Shown here piece by piece: positions 34,479 through 43,041 of a stretch of 43,792 nt of DNA. The notes beneath the pieces were generated by a model, which was not told where the DNA came from, did not search any database, and saw only the letters and a list, made by a program, of their open reading frames with translations. Source of the DNA: Candidatus Bathyarchaeota archaeon. GTDB taxonomy: Archaea; Thermoproteota; Bathyarchaeia; 40CM-2-53-6. Location: positions 1 to 43,792 of the forward strand of contig VBBE01000020.1 in NCBI GenBank assembly GCA_005884605.1. The letters are read 5' to 3'. Positions within the stretch are counted from its first letter, which is position 1. Every line of letters begins with the position of its first letter. The translations under genes were made by a program, and so were the position numbers.

Positions 34479-34502
34479 CTTAAAAACAATCGGATTCCGA
34501 TT
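34479..34502. promoter_or_regulatory. Bidirectional promoter core and perfect 15-base palindrome between ileS and the HIT gene
   Basis: CTTAAAAAC (34479-34487) can act as a TATA box for the HIT gene (TTG at 34517, leader about 9 bases) and, reversed, for ileS. It abuts AATCGGA-T-TCCGATT (34488-34502), a perfect 7-base dyad. Protein bound there could control one or both genes. Inferred from symmetry and position. Confidence 0.45.
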
Positions 34503-34516
34503 CGGTATGGTCTATC

Positions 34517-35014
34517 TTGTCGCGTCTGCAGCCCGACTGCTGGATGTGCCAAGGAATCTATGAGCCCAAGAATCTTGTCTTCTACGAGTCTCGGGTGTCA
34601 GTTGCGAAGCTGAATCCGGATCAAGCGTTTGAAGGGTACACCTTCCTGACATTAAGGTGGCACGAAGAAGAACTCTACAGACTGGCTGACAAAGATCGCA
34701 GACAGTTTCTAGAGGACATGTCACTTGTTGCGAGTGCTCTTTCGAGGGCGTTCAAGCCTGACAAGATGAATTATGAGCTGCTGGGGAATTCGATGCCGCA
34801 TCTTCACTGGCACTTGGTCCCTAGATACGCCTCAGACCCAATGTGGGGACGCCCCATATGGGCTGGCAATCGGCGTCGAAAGCGTTTGAACGCGGAAGGA
34901 TACGAACTGCTAACGGGAAGGGTCAAAGCCGCGATTTCGAGTCTCATGAGAGGGACCCGTGCGCGTGACAAGTCGAGTAACAATAGGCCACCCCGCTCAG
35001 TTACGTTATCTTGA
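34517..35014 (+). CDS. HIT family (histidine triad) protein
   Basis: The 165-residue protein has the histidine triad MPHLHWHLVPR near residue 96, with the catalytic central His, and an N-terminal zinc-type CWMC pair. HIT proteins hydrolyse nucleotide phosphoramidates or dinucleotides (Hint/Fhit/GalT-like). The start is TTG at 34517. The C-terminus is basic and may be disordered. It is divergent from ileS; a link to aminoacyl-adenylate clean-up is tempting because Hint proteins hydrolyse aminoacyl-AMP, but this is inference. Confidence 0.9.
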   Translation: MSRLQPDCWMCQGIYEPKNLVFYESRVSVAKLNPDQAFEGYTFLTLRWHEEELYRLADKDRRQFLEDMSLVASALSRAFKPDKMNYELLGNSMPHLHWHLVPRYASDPMWGRPIWAGNRRRKRLNAEGYELLTGRVKAAISSLMRGTRARDKSSNNRPPRSVTLS

Positions 35015-35073
35015 AACCTCCGCCAATCTCCAACACACACTCACGAACACCCAGAGGGCCAAGAAAGGGTAAC

Positions 35074-36861
35074 ATGTCCATCCCCGTCTATCTAGACCTA
35101 GTTGCGATGGTCGCTCCAACCCTTTCCTTGTGGCTGCTTATCAGACAGAAACCTTCGTTTGTCGGGATTGCCCGACGCAACCTGATCCAGCTAAACATCT
35201 ACTTCTTCCTAATTCTGGCGGCCGACATAGATAGAATCCTAACCCAAAGCATTATCGCAACCTACGTAATGCTTGCCGGCTTTTTCCTAGTCGCCATGAA
35301 CTTTGGCCACGCTGCAGCAGTTGTTCAGTTTTGTCCTGAAGCTAGAACATGGGGAGAATCTATGAAGGTCATTTTCAAGAGAACCATGTTGTTTCCCTTG
35401 TTTCTTCTCATTCTTGGGACATGGCTTGTAGTCACTCTCGCCTTTGAACCAGTCACTTCTTCCCTAACGTTTTACGGAAACGAGGCATATGTGTTGCCTG
35501 CCTTTCCCACATGGTACATTGGGTTCACTTTTGCCGTTGCGGCTCCCATCGTCTTGTATCCTTCCCTGCTACTTCTATCGTCTCTGCACCGTGCCCAGAC
35601 TTCGTATACGAGAAACTCTCTTCTCCTGATGTTGTCCAGTTGGCTTTGTTTTCCCACGGTCGGACTGGTCGTTTTCTTTCTCTTATCTCCGATGATTCCA
35701 TTCTCTTACGAGCTGGGTTTGATTCTCAGTTCCGCTCTCTATTGTCTGCTAGCCATTTCCATTCGGACCCTTCCCGGAACTACTAGATTCTTGAAAACCA
35801 GCCTTTTCCCTCAAAGTCTGATAAAATTTGGAAAACGATACCTAGTTCTACACGATACCAGTATGCGATCGATATCCTTCCTCTCTTCTGCCTTTCGAAG
35901 TACTATAGAGGCTGGTGCCAAGGTAGTTCTCAAATCTCCGGCCACCTGGCTCGTAGAGGGACTGTCACGCAACGATTCTCGATTCAAGGAGTGGGCAGAG
36001 AACGGAAAGTTTGTCACTTCTTCGGCTCATTCTGATGACAAAAGGTCCGCGAAAGAGGGTCTCTCCGAAAAGTTTGGCTTGAGCCAGACGGCAACCGTGT
36101 TCGTGAAAGAGCTGGAGCGGCAGGATCTTCAAGGCTCGATGGTGTCTATTGCGAGAGATTCAAAGAATGAACCGGAAGCAGAAGTGCTATTGCTAGAGTC
36201 CAACCAGGCACCTCGACCCCAAGTCGCTGATTTCCTACAGAAGAACGGGGACGTTGAGCTCGTCAATCTGTCAGAGGCGTCCGATCCGTTTTCAACCCTT
36301 GTCAACCTGGACCATCCAAGAATCGAGGGCTCGAAGATTCTTCTCGAGTACTCCTCGAACTCGAACTTTGAGGACTTGGTGAAAAAATTCTTCGACGAGG
36401 GAATCGCCAATGCCGAGATGTGCACCCTCTTCACATCTAAGTCGAGCAAGCTCTACAGGGCGTTGAAGGGAAAGAGAATGGTAAGGATAATCGCCGCCTC
36501 TTCTCTTGTATCTGCCCCGGACGAATTGCCTGATGGGGAAATCCAGATTCCAGACAAGGAGCTGGGCCTGGTGACTTCGTTGGTTACAGATCTGTTTGAG
36601 AACAACAAGTCTGTTGCTTTGAGCTTCGTCTTCGACAGTATCACCGAGCTAATCCGGGGGGAAAGATGGGAGCAAGTCTACTCGGGTATCAAGCAGATGA
36701 TCGAGTTATTGAACCCTTCAACAGTCACAGCAATATTTCTCGTCAGTAAGGAGACGACTGAGGAGCGATTCTTAGGGGCGCTGAGAGGGTTGTTTTCTGT
36801 CCAGATGAGGCTTGACGATACGGAGAACCAAGGTCTCAGAGTTGTGAAGGCAGAGTTCTGA
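35074..36861 (+). CDS. Multi-spanning membrane protein with large cytosolic domain
   Basis: From the ATG at 35074 the protein has 595 residues (the frame is open to 35011, overlapping the HIT stop). Residues 1 to about 245 hold around seven hydrophobic helices, for example YLDLVAMVAPTLSLWLLI and YVMLAGFFLVAMNFGHAAAVV. The remaining ~350 residues are soluble. Their end (FENNKSVALSFVFDSITELI, then GIKQMIELLNPSTVTAIFLVSKE) resembles the core strands of KaiC/DUF835-type RecA-like domains. No Walker A motif is visible, so ATP hydrolysis is unlikely. A 7TM sensor/signalling role is a hypothesis. Confidence 0.75.
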   Translation: MSIPVYLDLVAMVAPTLSLWLLIRQKPSFVGIARRNLIQLNIYFFLILAADIDRILTQSIIATYVMLAGFFLVAMNFGHAAAVVQFCPEARTWGESMKVIFKRTMLFPLFLLILGTWLVVTLAFEPVTSSLTFYGNEAYVLPAFPTWYIGFTFAVAAPIVLYPSLLLLSSLHRAQTSYTRNSLLLMLSSWLCFPTVGLVVFFLLSPMIPFSYELGLILSSALYCLLAISIRTLPGTTRFLKTSLFPQSLIKFGKRYLVLHDTSMRSISFLSSAFRSTIEAGAKVVLKSPATWLVEGLSRNDSRFKEWAENGKFVTSSAHSDDKRSAKEGLSEKFGLSQTATVFVKELERQDLQGSMVSIARDSKNEPEAEVLLLESNQAPRPQVADFLQKNGDVELVNLSEASDPFSTLVNLDHPRIEGSKILLEYSSNSNFEDLVKKFFDEGIANAEMCTLFTSKSSKLYRALKGKRMVRIIAASSLVSAPDELPDGEIQIPDKELGLVTSLVTDLFENNKSVALSFVFDSITELIRGERWEQVYSGIKQMIELLNPSTVTAIFLVSKETTEERFLGALRGLFSVQMRLDDTENQGLRVVKAEF

Positions 36862-36914
36862 TCAGTTAGACCATATCCGTCAGTCGGCGATTTTTCCCTC
36901 GATTCCTGACACCA

Positions 36915-36923
36915 TTTAAAATA
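36915..36923 (+). promoter_or_regulatory. TATA-like box of the frdABCD operon
   Basis: TTTAAAATA lies about 51-59 bases before the frdA GTG start, predicting a transcript start near 36946 and a leader of about 28 bases. Confidence 0.45.
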
Positions 36924-36973
36924 CGGGCGGATTCGTTAACAGCCGCTCGTCGAAGGCAGGAAGCTGAAACGTA

Positions 36974-38686
36974 GTGGAACATCTCAGTCACGATATCCTA
37001 ATCATCGGGGGTGGCGCGGCTGGACTCCGGGCTGCTATTGCTGCGGCCGAGCTCAATCCCAAGTTGGACATCGCAATCGTGTCCAAGGTCTATCCTATGC
37101 GTAGCCACACTGTATCCGCGGAAGGCGGCATGGCCGCTGTTCTGAGGACAGACTATGACAATTTCGACCTGCACGCCTACGACACAATCAAGGGAAGCGA
37201 TTTTCTTGCAGATCAGGACGCGGTAGAGTTCTTCGTGAAAGAGGCGCCTAAGGAATCAATACGGCTTGAGCACTGGGGCTGTCCTTTCAGCCGTGACCCG
37301 GACGGCAGGATTAGCGTGCGAGCCTTCGGAGGAATGAGTGTTAAGAGAACATTGTTCGCCACAGACAAGATCGGATTCCACCTTCTGCACACTCTTTTTC
37401 AAACCAGCCTAAAGTTTGAGAATGTCCACAGGTACGACGAATGGTTCGCTACGTCGATCCTCGTGGATAACGGACGAGTCGACGGCGTCACCGCGATCGA
37501 CATACGTTCAGGCGAGCTCTTTTCGATTCTAGCCAAAGCTGTTGTGATCGCGACCGGCGGATGTGGTAGAATCTATCAGTTCACAACGAACGGATGGATC
37601 AAGACGGGTGATGGGATGGCCTTGGCGTACCGAGCTGGGGTCCCCCTCAAGGACATGGAAATGGTCCAGTACCACCCCACACTGCTACCGAATACCGGCA
37701 TACTGATCACCGAAGCCGCTAGGGGAGAAGGCGGTCATCTACTGAACAAGGATGGCGAACGGTTCCTGAAGAGATACGTTCCCAACAAGATGGAGCTCGG
37801 GCCAAGAGACATCTTGTCGCGGGCCGAGATGACCGAGATCAAGGAAGGCCGGGGATTCGAAGGCCCATACGGGAGCTATGTCAACCTGGACCTTACACAT
37901 CTGGGCGCTGAAACGATCGAGGCGAAGCTTCCCTTCGTGAAAGAACTGGCCGAGAGATATCTGGGAATAGATCCTGTTCATGAGATGATACCCGTAAGAC
38001 CAGGTCAGCATTACATGATGGGGGGCGTCCATACTGACATTCACGGCTACACAGGCCTCTCCGGACTCTATGCTGCGGGAGAGATGGCCTGCGTCAGCAT
38101 GAACGGCGCAAATCGTCTAGGCAGCAACTCGTTGACCGAGTGCCTAGTGTTTGGCGCTGAGGCTGGAATCGGTGCGGCTGAGTACGCGATCAGGCAGCGT
38201 TCGCCGAGCTTCGGAAACCCTGTTCAAGGACTCGCGCTAGCGGAAGAGAAGAGGATCTACGACACGGTTCTGAAATCTGAGAGGGGCGAGAAAATCTCGA
38301 CCATTCGAGCAGAAATGCAGAAGACTATGGAAGAGCATGTTGGTATCTACCGTGACGAGAACAGTCTCAAACAGGCCTGCGGGCTCATTGGAGATTTGAA
38401 ACAGAGAATGAAGAACGCTGTGGTTGAAGACAAGGACCGCGTTTACAATACCGACCTTGTCTCTGCACTGGAGCTGGATTTCATGCTTGATGTCGCAGAG
38501 ACCATCGCCTATGCTGCGCTAGCGCGAAAAGAATCTAGGGGAGCGCATTCTCGAACGGACTATCCGAAACGTGACGATGTTCAATTCCTCAAGCACTTGG
38601 TTGTCTATGCGACCGGAACAGTTCCGAGGATAGACACGATGCCAGTAAGCATTACGCGATGGAAACCGGAGGCTCGCGTCTACTAA
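36974..38686 (+). CDS. frdA: Fumarate reductase / succinate dehydrogenase flavoprotein subunit
   Basis: The 570-residue flavoprotein carries the FAD motif [19 protein letters not shown], the covalent-FAD region [15 protein letters not shown] (His in SHT), the active-site stretches VQYHPT and TEAARGEGG, and [17 protein letters not shown]. It follows E. coli FrdA more closely than typical SdhA, for example [16 protein letters not shown] and [10 protein letters not shown]. It interconverts succinate and fumarate at the cytoplasmic face of the membrane. The start is GTG at 36974. It is first in a tight four-gene operon; its stop overlaps the frdB ATG by one base. Confidence 0.95.
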   Translation: MEHLSHDILIIGGGAAGLRAAIAAAELNPKLDIAIVSKVYPMRSHTVSAEGGMAAVLRTDYDNFDLHAYDTIKGSDFLADQDAVEFFVKEAPKESIRLEHWGCPFSRDPDGRISVRAFGGMSVKRTLFATDKIGFHLLHTLFQTSLKFENVHRYDEWFATSILVDNGRVDGVTAIDIRSGELFSILAKAVVIATGGCGRIYQFTTNGWIKTGDGMALAYRAGVPLKDMEMVQYHPTLLPNTGILITEAARGEGGHLLNKDGERFLKRYVPNKMELGPRDILSRAEMTEIKEGRGFEGPYGSYVNLDLTHLGAETIEAKLPFVKELAERYLGIDPVHEMIPVRPGQHYMMGGVHTDIHGYTGLSGLYAAGEMACVSMNGANRLGSNSLTECLVFGAEAGIGAAEYAIRQRSPSFGNPVQGLALAEEKRIYDTVLKSERGEKISTIRAEMQKTMEEHVGIYRDENSLKQACGLIGDLKQRMKNAVVEDKDRVYNTDLVSALELDFMLDVAETIAYAALARKESRGAHSRTDYPKRDDVQFLKHLVVYATGTVPRIDTMPVSITRWKPEARVY

Positions 38687-39432
38687 TGAGCCAAGATGTT
38701 GCAACGATAAGGGTAACGCGTTATCGTCCTGAGAAAGATGGCAAACCCTACTTCCAGGATTACAAGGTGCCCTACCGGAAGGACATGGTTGTTCTTGACG
38801 CGCTGAACTATATCAAAGCCAACCTGGACGGGACCCTGACCTATCGGTGGTCGTGTAGAATGGGGGTCTGCGGTAGCTGCGGCGCGAATGTGGACGGGGT
38901 CCCGAAGCTCACCTGCGCTAGCTTTCTCCACGAGTTCAAAGGTCGGACGATCAAGGTGGAACCCCTCACCCACTTTCCAGTCATCAAGGATTTGGTCGTC
39001 AACATGGACGACTTCATGCACAAGCTGGTGGAGATCAAGCCATGGATAATCAGGGAGAAAGAGTCTCCCCCGGAAGAGGGTGAGTACCGACAGAGCGCTG
39101 AGGAACTGGAAAGGTACGACCAGTTCTCCTCATGCATCAACTGCATGCTCTGCTACTCCGCCTGCCCGGTCTACGGGCTCAACGAGAAATTCCTAGGTCC
39201 GGCGGCTACGGCCATTGCCTATCGTTACATCGAGGATTCCAGAGACCAGGGCAAGGCTGTCCGGTTCCCGATCGTGCATGAGCTAGAAGGAGTCTGGGAA
39301 TGCACTCTCGTGGGAGAGTGCAGTGTCGTATGCCCGAAGGGCGTTGACCCCATGCTTGCTATTCAGAAGACGAAGATCCTCGGAGCTACCAACGCTCTGA
39401 AATCGCTTGTCATGCCGCGGGGTGGAAAATAG
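38686..39432 (+). CDS. frdB: Fumarate reductase / succinate dehydrogenase iron-sulfur subunit
   Basis: The start is the ATG at 38686, overlapping the frdA stop (TAATG). The frame is open further upstream but inside frdA. The protein has 248 residues. The [2Fe-2S] cluster site is CRMGVCGSCGAN...KLTC. The [4Fe-4S]/[3Fe-4S] sites are CINCMLCYSACP and CTLVGECSVVCPKGVDP, matching the E. coli FrdB blocks (CINCGLCYAACP, CTFVGYCSEVCPKHVDP). It relays electrons between flavin and the quinone site. The C-terminus (LKSLVMPRGGK) also resembles FrdB. Confidence 0.95.
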   Translation: MSQDVATIRVTRYRPEKDGKPYFQDYKVPYRKDMVVLDALNYIKANLDGTLTYRWSCRMGVCGSCGANVDGVPKLTCASFLHEFKGRTIKVEPLTHFPVIKDLVVNMDDFMHKLVEIKPWIIREKESPPEEGEYRQSAEELERYDQFSSCINCMLCYSACPVYGLNEKFLGPAATAIAYRYIEDSRDQGKAVRFPIVHELEGVWECTLVGECSVVCPKGVDPMLAIQKTKILGATNALKSLVMPRGGK

Positions 39433-39434
39433 GA

Positions 39435-39830
39435 TTGTCCAAACAGAAACCGTTTCCCGAATACAGGCGCAAACTGGGGCCCGGATGGTGGCTCTCCAAC
39501 GGCCACTTCACCCAGTATATGATCCGAGAATGGACTAGCTTCTTTGTGGCAGTATTCAGCCTCATCTACATCTACGAACTGTCGCTGTTCGCGACAGGAG
39601 CGAAGGACAGCGCTCTCGCCCTGATGAGGAATCCGGGGATAATCGCTTTCAACGTGCTAGCTTTGCTGTTCACGTTGTACCACGCGTTCACATGGTTCTA
39701 TTTGATTGGTAAGGTCCAACCGATCAGGATGGGGAAAACGACGAGCAAACCCTGGCAGGCCTTACTAGTCAACATTGTTTTGTTGCTGATCATTTTCTAC
39801 GCGGTAATTCAGATACTCGTTCTGAGGTAG
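39435..39830 (+). CDS. frdC: Fumarate reductase membrane anchor subunit C (FrdC-like)
   Basis: The 131-residue protein has three membrane helices. The N-terminus GPGWWLSNGHFTQYMIREWTSFFVAVFSL aligns with E. coli FrdC ([20 protein letters not shown]), including Glu32 at the position of the quinol-site Glu29. NPGIIAFNVLALLFTLYHAFTWF matches [23 protein letters not shown]. The start is TTG, 2 bases after the frdB stop. With FrdD it forms a haem-free quinone-reactive anchor (type D). Confidence 0.9.
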   Translation: MSKQKPFPEYRRKLGPGWWLSNGHFTQYMIREWTSFFVAVFSLIYIYELSLFATGAKDSALALMRNPGIIAFNVLALLFTLYHAFTWFYLIGKVQPIRMGKTTSKPWQALLVNIVLLLIIFYAVIQILVLR

Positions 39831-39835
39831 CGACT

Positions 39836-40213
39836 ATGCCAAAAGTCGCACGTCTACACGCAATTCTCTGGGGAGTCTTCTCCATGGGAGGATTCATCGC
39901 AGCCTTCCTACTCCCAGTATTGATCTACCTGGTGGGAATAGCATACCCGTTAGGTCTATGGCCCGTGGCGAACGCTGATCCCACGAGCGCGATACTGAAC
40001 CACCATCACCTCGGAACTCTATTCCTGTTCGTAACCGTTGCGGGATCCCTGTACCATGGAATATTCCGGTTCCAGTCAACCCTAACTGAGATCGGCTTGG
40101 CCCCGGCAAAGAGAGCCTTAGAAGCGATCGGATATCTGATAATCGTCGTGGGAATCCTAGCCGTAGCCTACTATCTGTTGCTGCTGAACCCTAATGTTCT
40201 CAGTCTTCCCTGA
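39836..40213 (+). CDS. frdD: Fumarate reductase membrane anchor subunit D (FrdD-like)
   Basis: The 125-residue protein has three helices. ILWGVFSMGGFIAAFLLPVLIYLVGI and PLGLWP track E. coli FrdD ([34 protein letters not shown]), and SLYHGIFRF aligns with the region holding the quinol-site His of FrdD (GLHRMHHAM). A HHHLG segment precedes helix II. The start ATG is 5 bases after frdC. It completes the frdABCD complex. Confidence 0.9.
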   Translation: MPKVARLHAILWGVFSMGGFIAAFLLPVLIYLVGIAYPLGLWPVANADPTSAILNHHHLGTLFLFVTVAGSLYHGIFRFQSTLTEIGLAPAKRALEAIGYLIIVVGILAVAYYLLLLNPNVLSLP

Positions 40214-40258
40214 ATTTCTCGACCCACATTCTAATATCGGGACTCGACCTGCTTACAG

Positions 40259-40636
40259 ATGAGCCCAGAAATGGCGAGCCACGGCCACTTTCTCAAAGAG
40301 TTCAAAGCTTACCGGGAGAAAATGAACGAGAAAATTCTTGAAAAAGGAAGCCTTCAGATCAAACGCTTCTTCAACCTAGACACCCAGGCCTACAACGACG
40401 GCGCGCTTCCTCGAAAGACCAAAGAGCTGCTGGGACTTGTCGCTTCACTCGTTCTTCGTTGTGACGATTGTGTCACCTACCACATCATCCAGTGTGTCGA
40501 GCAGAAAGTCTCCGACGCAGAATTTTTCGAAGCCTTCAACATAGGACTCATTGTTGGCGGGTCGATCGCGATACCGCACCTTAGGAGTGCAGTGGAGATG
40601 TTAGAGGAATGCCGGCTAAAAGAAAGACAGACCTAG
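40259..40636 (+). CDS. Carboxymuconolactone decarboxylase / AhpD-like family protein
   Basis: The 125-residue protein has the AhpD-type motif LRCDDCVTYHIIQC (CxxC followed by His three residues later), in the helical context LLGLVASLVLR...AFNIGLIVGGSIAIPH. Such proteins act as peroxidase-linked disulfide reductants or, in other members, as decarboxylases; the CxxC...H pattern favours the redox type. The ATG at 40259 is 45 bases after frdD, so it may be an addition to that operon. Confidence 0.88.
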   Translation: MSPEMASHGHFLKEFKAYREKMNEKILEKGSLQIKRFFNLDTQAYNDGALPRKTKELLGLVASLVLRCDDCVTYHIIQCVEQKVSDAEFFEAFNIGLIVGGSIAIPHLRSAVEMLEECRLKERQT

Positions 40637-40646
40637 TCTTCATCGT

Positions 40647-41117
40647 TCAGGCCACTCTGTAGATTAACCAGTTCTTGTCTTTGAAATTGATCAGGCGATA
40701 GTCTCCCTTCAACTTCCGTCCTTTCAACAGCACATGGTATTTTCGTGGCTCCCTAAGCTCTAGGACATAAAACCCCTTGTCCCAGACCTTAACCTCCCCG
40801 GCACCATACCCGCCTGCCGGAATAGTCCCCTCGAACCCAAAATAGCTCAATGGATGATCCTCAACCTCGACGGCCAGCCGTTTGATCCCAATCTCGATTG
40901 GTGGACCTTTTGGAACAGCCCAACTTTTCAGGACCCCATCCAACTCAAGTCGGAAGTCCCAGTGCAACCTACGCGCATGATGCTCCTGAACAATAAATCG
41001 TAATGTCTGAATCTCTGTTGAGTTCGCGTTTTTCGAGACTCTCGTCACTGAGTCGTTCTCTGGAGCGCGGTTGCGCGGCACACTCGTGTCATAGTCCCAG
41101 AAGGATTTATCTTTCAA
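40647..41117 (-). CDS. Standalone DNA ligase D-type 3'-phosphoesterase domain
   Basis: The 156-residue protein matches the PE domain of LigD. FIVQEHHARRLHWDFRLELDG carries the metal/catalytic residues (His46/47, His52, Asp54), followed by SWAVPKGPP, VEDHPLSYFGFEGTIPAGGYGAG and a C-terminal DKNWLIYRV strand. PE domains trim 3'-ribonucleotide or 3'-phosphate ends before ligation in end repair. It is not fused to, or next to, a ligase, polymerase or Ku gene here, in line with single-domain archaeal forms. It converges with the AhpD-like gene. Confidence 0.92.
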   Translation of the reverse strand: MKDKSFWDYDTSVPRNRAPENDSVTRVSKNANSTEIQTLRFIVQEHHARRLHWDFRLELDGVLKSWAVPKGPPIEIGIKRLAVEVEDHPLSYFGFEGTIPAGGYGAGEVKVWDKGFYVLELREPRKYHVLLKGRKLKGDYRLINFKDKNWLIYRVA

Positions 41118-41180
41118 GATTTGTGATGAGAACGAAAGGCCAAAACATCAAAAGGTCTATTTGGGAGATGCTATTGCCAT

Positions 41181-41187
41181 AGGAGGT
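41181..41187 (+). promoter_or_regulatory. Strong Shine-Dalgarno sequence
   Basis: AGGAGGT is 5 bases before the GTG at 41193, an optimal Shine-Dalgarno. It is noteworthy because most genes here appear leaderless or lack one, and it fixes the start of the secreted cupredoxin. Confidence 0.6.
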
Positions 41188-41192
41188 TCTGT

Positions 41193-42404
41193 GTGTCAGC
41201 CATGATCCGACCTCTCAAACCAGTCGCCCTCCCACTCCTTCTCATCACGGCAGGAATGTTGGGATTGACCCTCTTGCCCGCCCTTCCCCGAGCGAGCCCT
41301 GCCTCCTTCACTCTTTTCGGTAGAATATCCCTTCCAGCAGGGTGGGGCCCAACGACGACTACGGTGACGTCTCCCGGGCCCGACCTCACAGTATTGCCCG
41401 GCGAGACTGTCACCGTATCACTCACGTCTGATGATGGCATCCCCCACAATTGGGGGGTAGACTACAATGGAAATGGAACCCCTGATACTGGGGAGCCCTT
41501 ATCCAATAGTTTCGGTTCAACAGGAAAGACTTACAGCTTTACTGCGACGACGACCCCCGGTATCTACACGTACTGGTGCTACCTGCACAAAGGGCCAATG
41601 TTTGGAAATTTCATCGTTCAATCGCCTCCTGGCCCTAACTATTCGGTTTCATCCAACCCATCCTCTCTCACGATTCCTCAGGGTGGAAGCGCAAACTCAA
41701 CTGTTTCGATAACGAGTCTCAACAACTTTGCTGGCTCGGTTACACTGACATCGTCATCATCATCGCCACCTGGTCTTCTAACGAGCAGCTTTAGTGTGAA
41801 TCCCGTCATGGTTCCACCGAGTGGAACAGCAAAATCAAACTTTACAATCTCAGTACCCACGGGTACCTCCCCAGCCTCTTACAGTATCACTGTCACGGCG
41901 AAGAACTCGACGACCTTCTCTCACTCTGCGACAGTCTCGGTTACAGTAGTCATCCCAGACTTCAAGATCGCTCTGAGTTCTTCTTCATTGACAGTTGCTC
42001 CAGGTTCCTCCGAGAATGTCACGGTCACATTGACCAGCCTTAACGGGTTCTCTGGCACCGTCTCCTTAACCTTCACACTCTCGTCCCCTGGACCGCAGGT
42101 AACGTTCAGCCATCCCTCTGTCACATTGTCTTCACGCGGGTCCGTGTCCTCAACTCTTACTGTGTCTGCAGCGTCTTCGGGAAGCTATTCCAGCCCCGTC
42201 CCCCAAGGGAACTACAGTGTGAATGTCACGGGGACAAGCGGATCATTGGTTCACTCAGCCACCGTTGCCTTGACCGTAGGCTCCTCTTCAGGAGCCGGAG
42301 CCCTCCCAACCTCAGCCATCATAGGAGTAGGAATTGCGTCAGTTGTCGCAGTCGTTGCCGCGATAGTCTACTTCCTGCGTCGGAGACCTAGGACAAAGAC
42401 GTAG
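41193..42404 (+). CDS. Secreted, C-terminally anchored cupredoxin with Ig-like repeats
   Basis: The 403-residue protein has a signal peptide (about residues 9-37, ending ALPRASP). A cupredoxin domain follows, with copper ligands His85 (IPHNWG), Cys129, His132 and Met136 (YWCYLHKGPMFG). Two Ser/Thr-rich Ig-like repeats of about 90-100 residues come next (SSNPSSLTIPQGGSANSTVS and SSSSLTVAPGSSENVTVT are equivalent points). It ends in a membrane helix (SAIIGVGIASVVAVVAAIVYF) with a basic RRRPRTKT stop-transfer. It probably presents a copper electron carrier at the cell surface on a stalk. Many N-glycosylation sequons are visible. Confidence 0.88.
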   Translation: MSAMIRPLKPVALPLLLITAGMLGLTLLPALPRASPASFTLFGRISLPAGWGPTTTTVTSPGPDLTVLPGETVTVSLTSDDGIPHNWGVDYNGNGTPDTGEPLSNSFGSTGKTYSFTATTTPGIYTYWCYLHKGPMFGNFIVQSPPGPNYSVSSNPSSLTIPQGGSANSTVSITSLNNFAGSVTLTSSSSSPPGLLTSSFSVNPVMVPPSGTAKSNFTISVPTGTSPASYSITVTAKNSTTFSHSATVSVTVVIPDFKIALSSSSLTVAPGSSENVTVTLTSLNGFSGTVSLTFTLSSPGPQVTFSHPSVTLSSRGSVSSTLTVSAASSGSYSSPVPQGNYSVNVTGTSGSLVHSATVALTVGSSSGAGALPTSAIIGVGIASVVAVVAAIVYFLRRRPRTKT

Positions 42405-43041
42405 ACAATCTCTCAAACTCAAATTTTCGGAAATGCGTATAGATTCCAGTGGACAGTGCTACCACCCCGATGACCGGGCCAGCAAAGGAGATGACCGGAT
42501 CTTCTGGAGGAAATGCCAGCAAGACTGCATTGCTCAAGGGTCCGAACGAAGCGGCTCCGCAGGTTATTGCGAAAGGCATGAATCTTGACGATCGCGCGGC
42601 GCCAAACAACCATTTTCCAACGCTCAACATCCCTAAGGCCAATCCTTCCGACAGAGCAATGTAAGATGCGACGAAGGGTACGACCGCCCATGGTCCGATC
42701 TGGACTGCTGATGCGACGAACGGGTTCAATTCCCAATTGCCCTCCGACAAACCAATCAGAGTAAGGTAAATGTCAGCAACGACCAGAGCGATTGGGATAG
42801 TGAATATCCAACCGTCGTTTCTGGCGAAGAGCTTGTAGAGTTCTTGGAGATCTGTTGGAATGATCCAGAGTCCCACGACCAGGCTTGCGATACCTGTGAT
42901 GAGGATTAGGGTCAATCCCATTTGTGATAGATGTACTTCTGTGGGATTTAGCACGCTGAACCAGCCGATGAGGGGACCCGATAGGACCCAGTATAGGCCC
43001 GACCCCGCGAACAAGAAGCCAGTTCCCGGAGGGACTTTCAA
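42388..43041 (-). CDS. Hypothetical multi-pass membrane protein
   Basis: The 217-residue protein has six hydrophobic helices, including GFLFAGSGLYWVLSGPLIGWF, LTLILITGIASLVVGLWII and FAGPVIGVVALSTGIYTHF. I do not recognise the family. Its TTG start overlaps the stop of the cation/proton antiporter gene (TTGA, 43038-43041), so the two are coupled and may function together. Its 3' end overlaps the convergent cupredoxin gene by 17 bases. Confidence 0.7.
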   Translation of the reverse strand: MKVPPGTGFLFAGSGLYWVLSGPLIGWFSVLNPTEVHLSQMGLTLILITGIASLVVGLWIIPTDLQELYKLFARNDGWIFTIPIALVVADIYLTLIGLSEGNWELNPFVASAVQIGPWAVVPFVASYIALSEGLALGMLSVGKWLFGAARSSRFMPFAITCGAASFGPLSNAVLLAFPPEDPVISFAGPVIGVVALSTGIYTHFRKFEFERLSTSLS

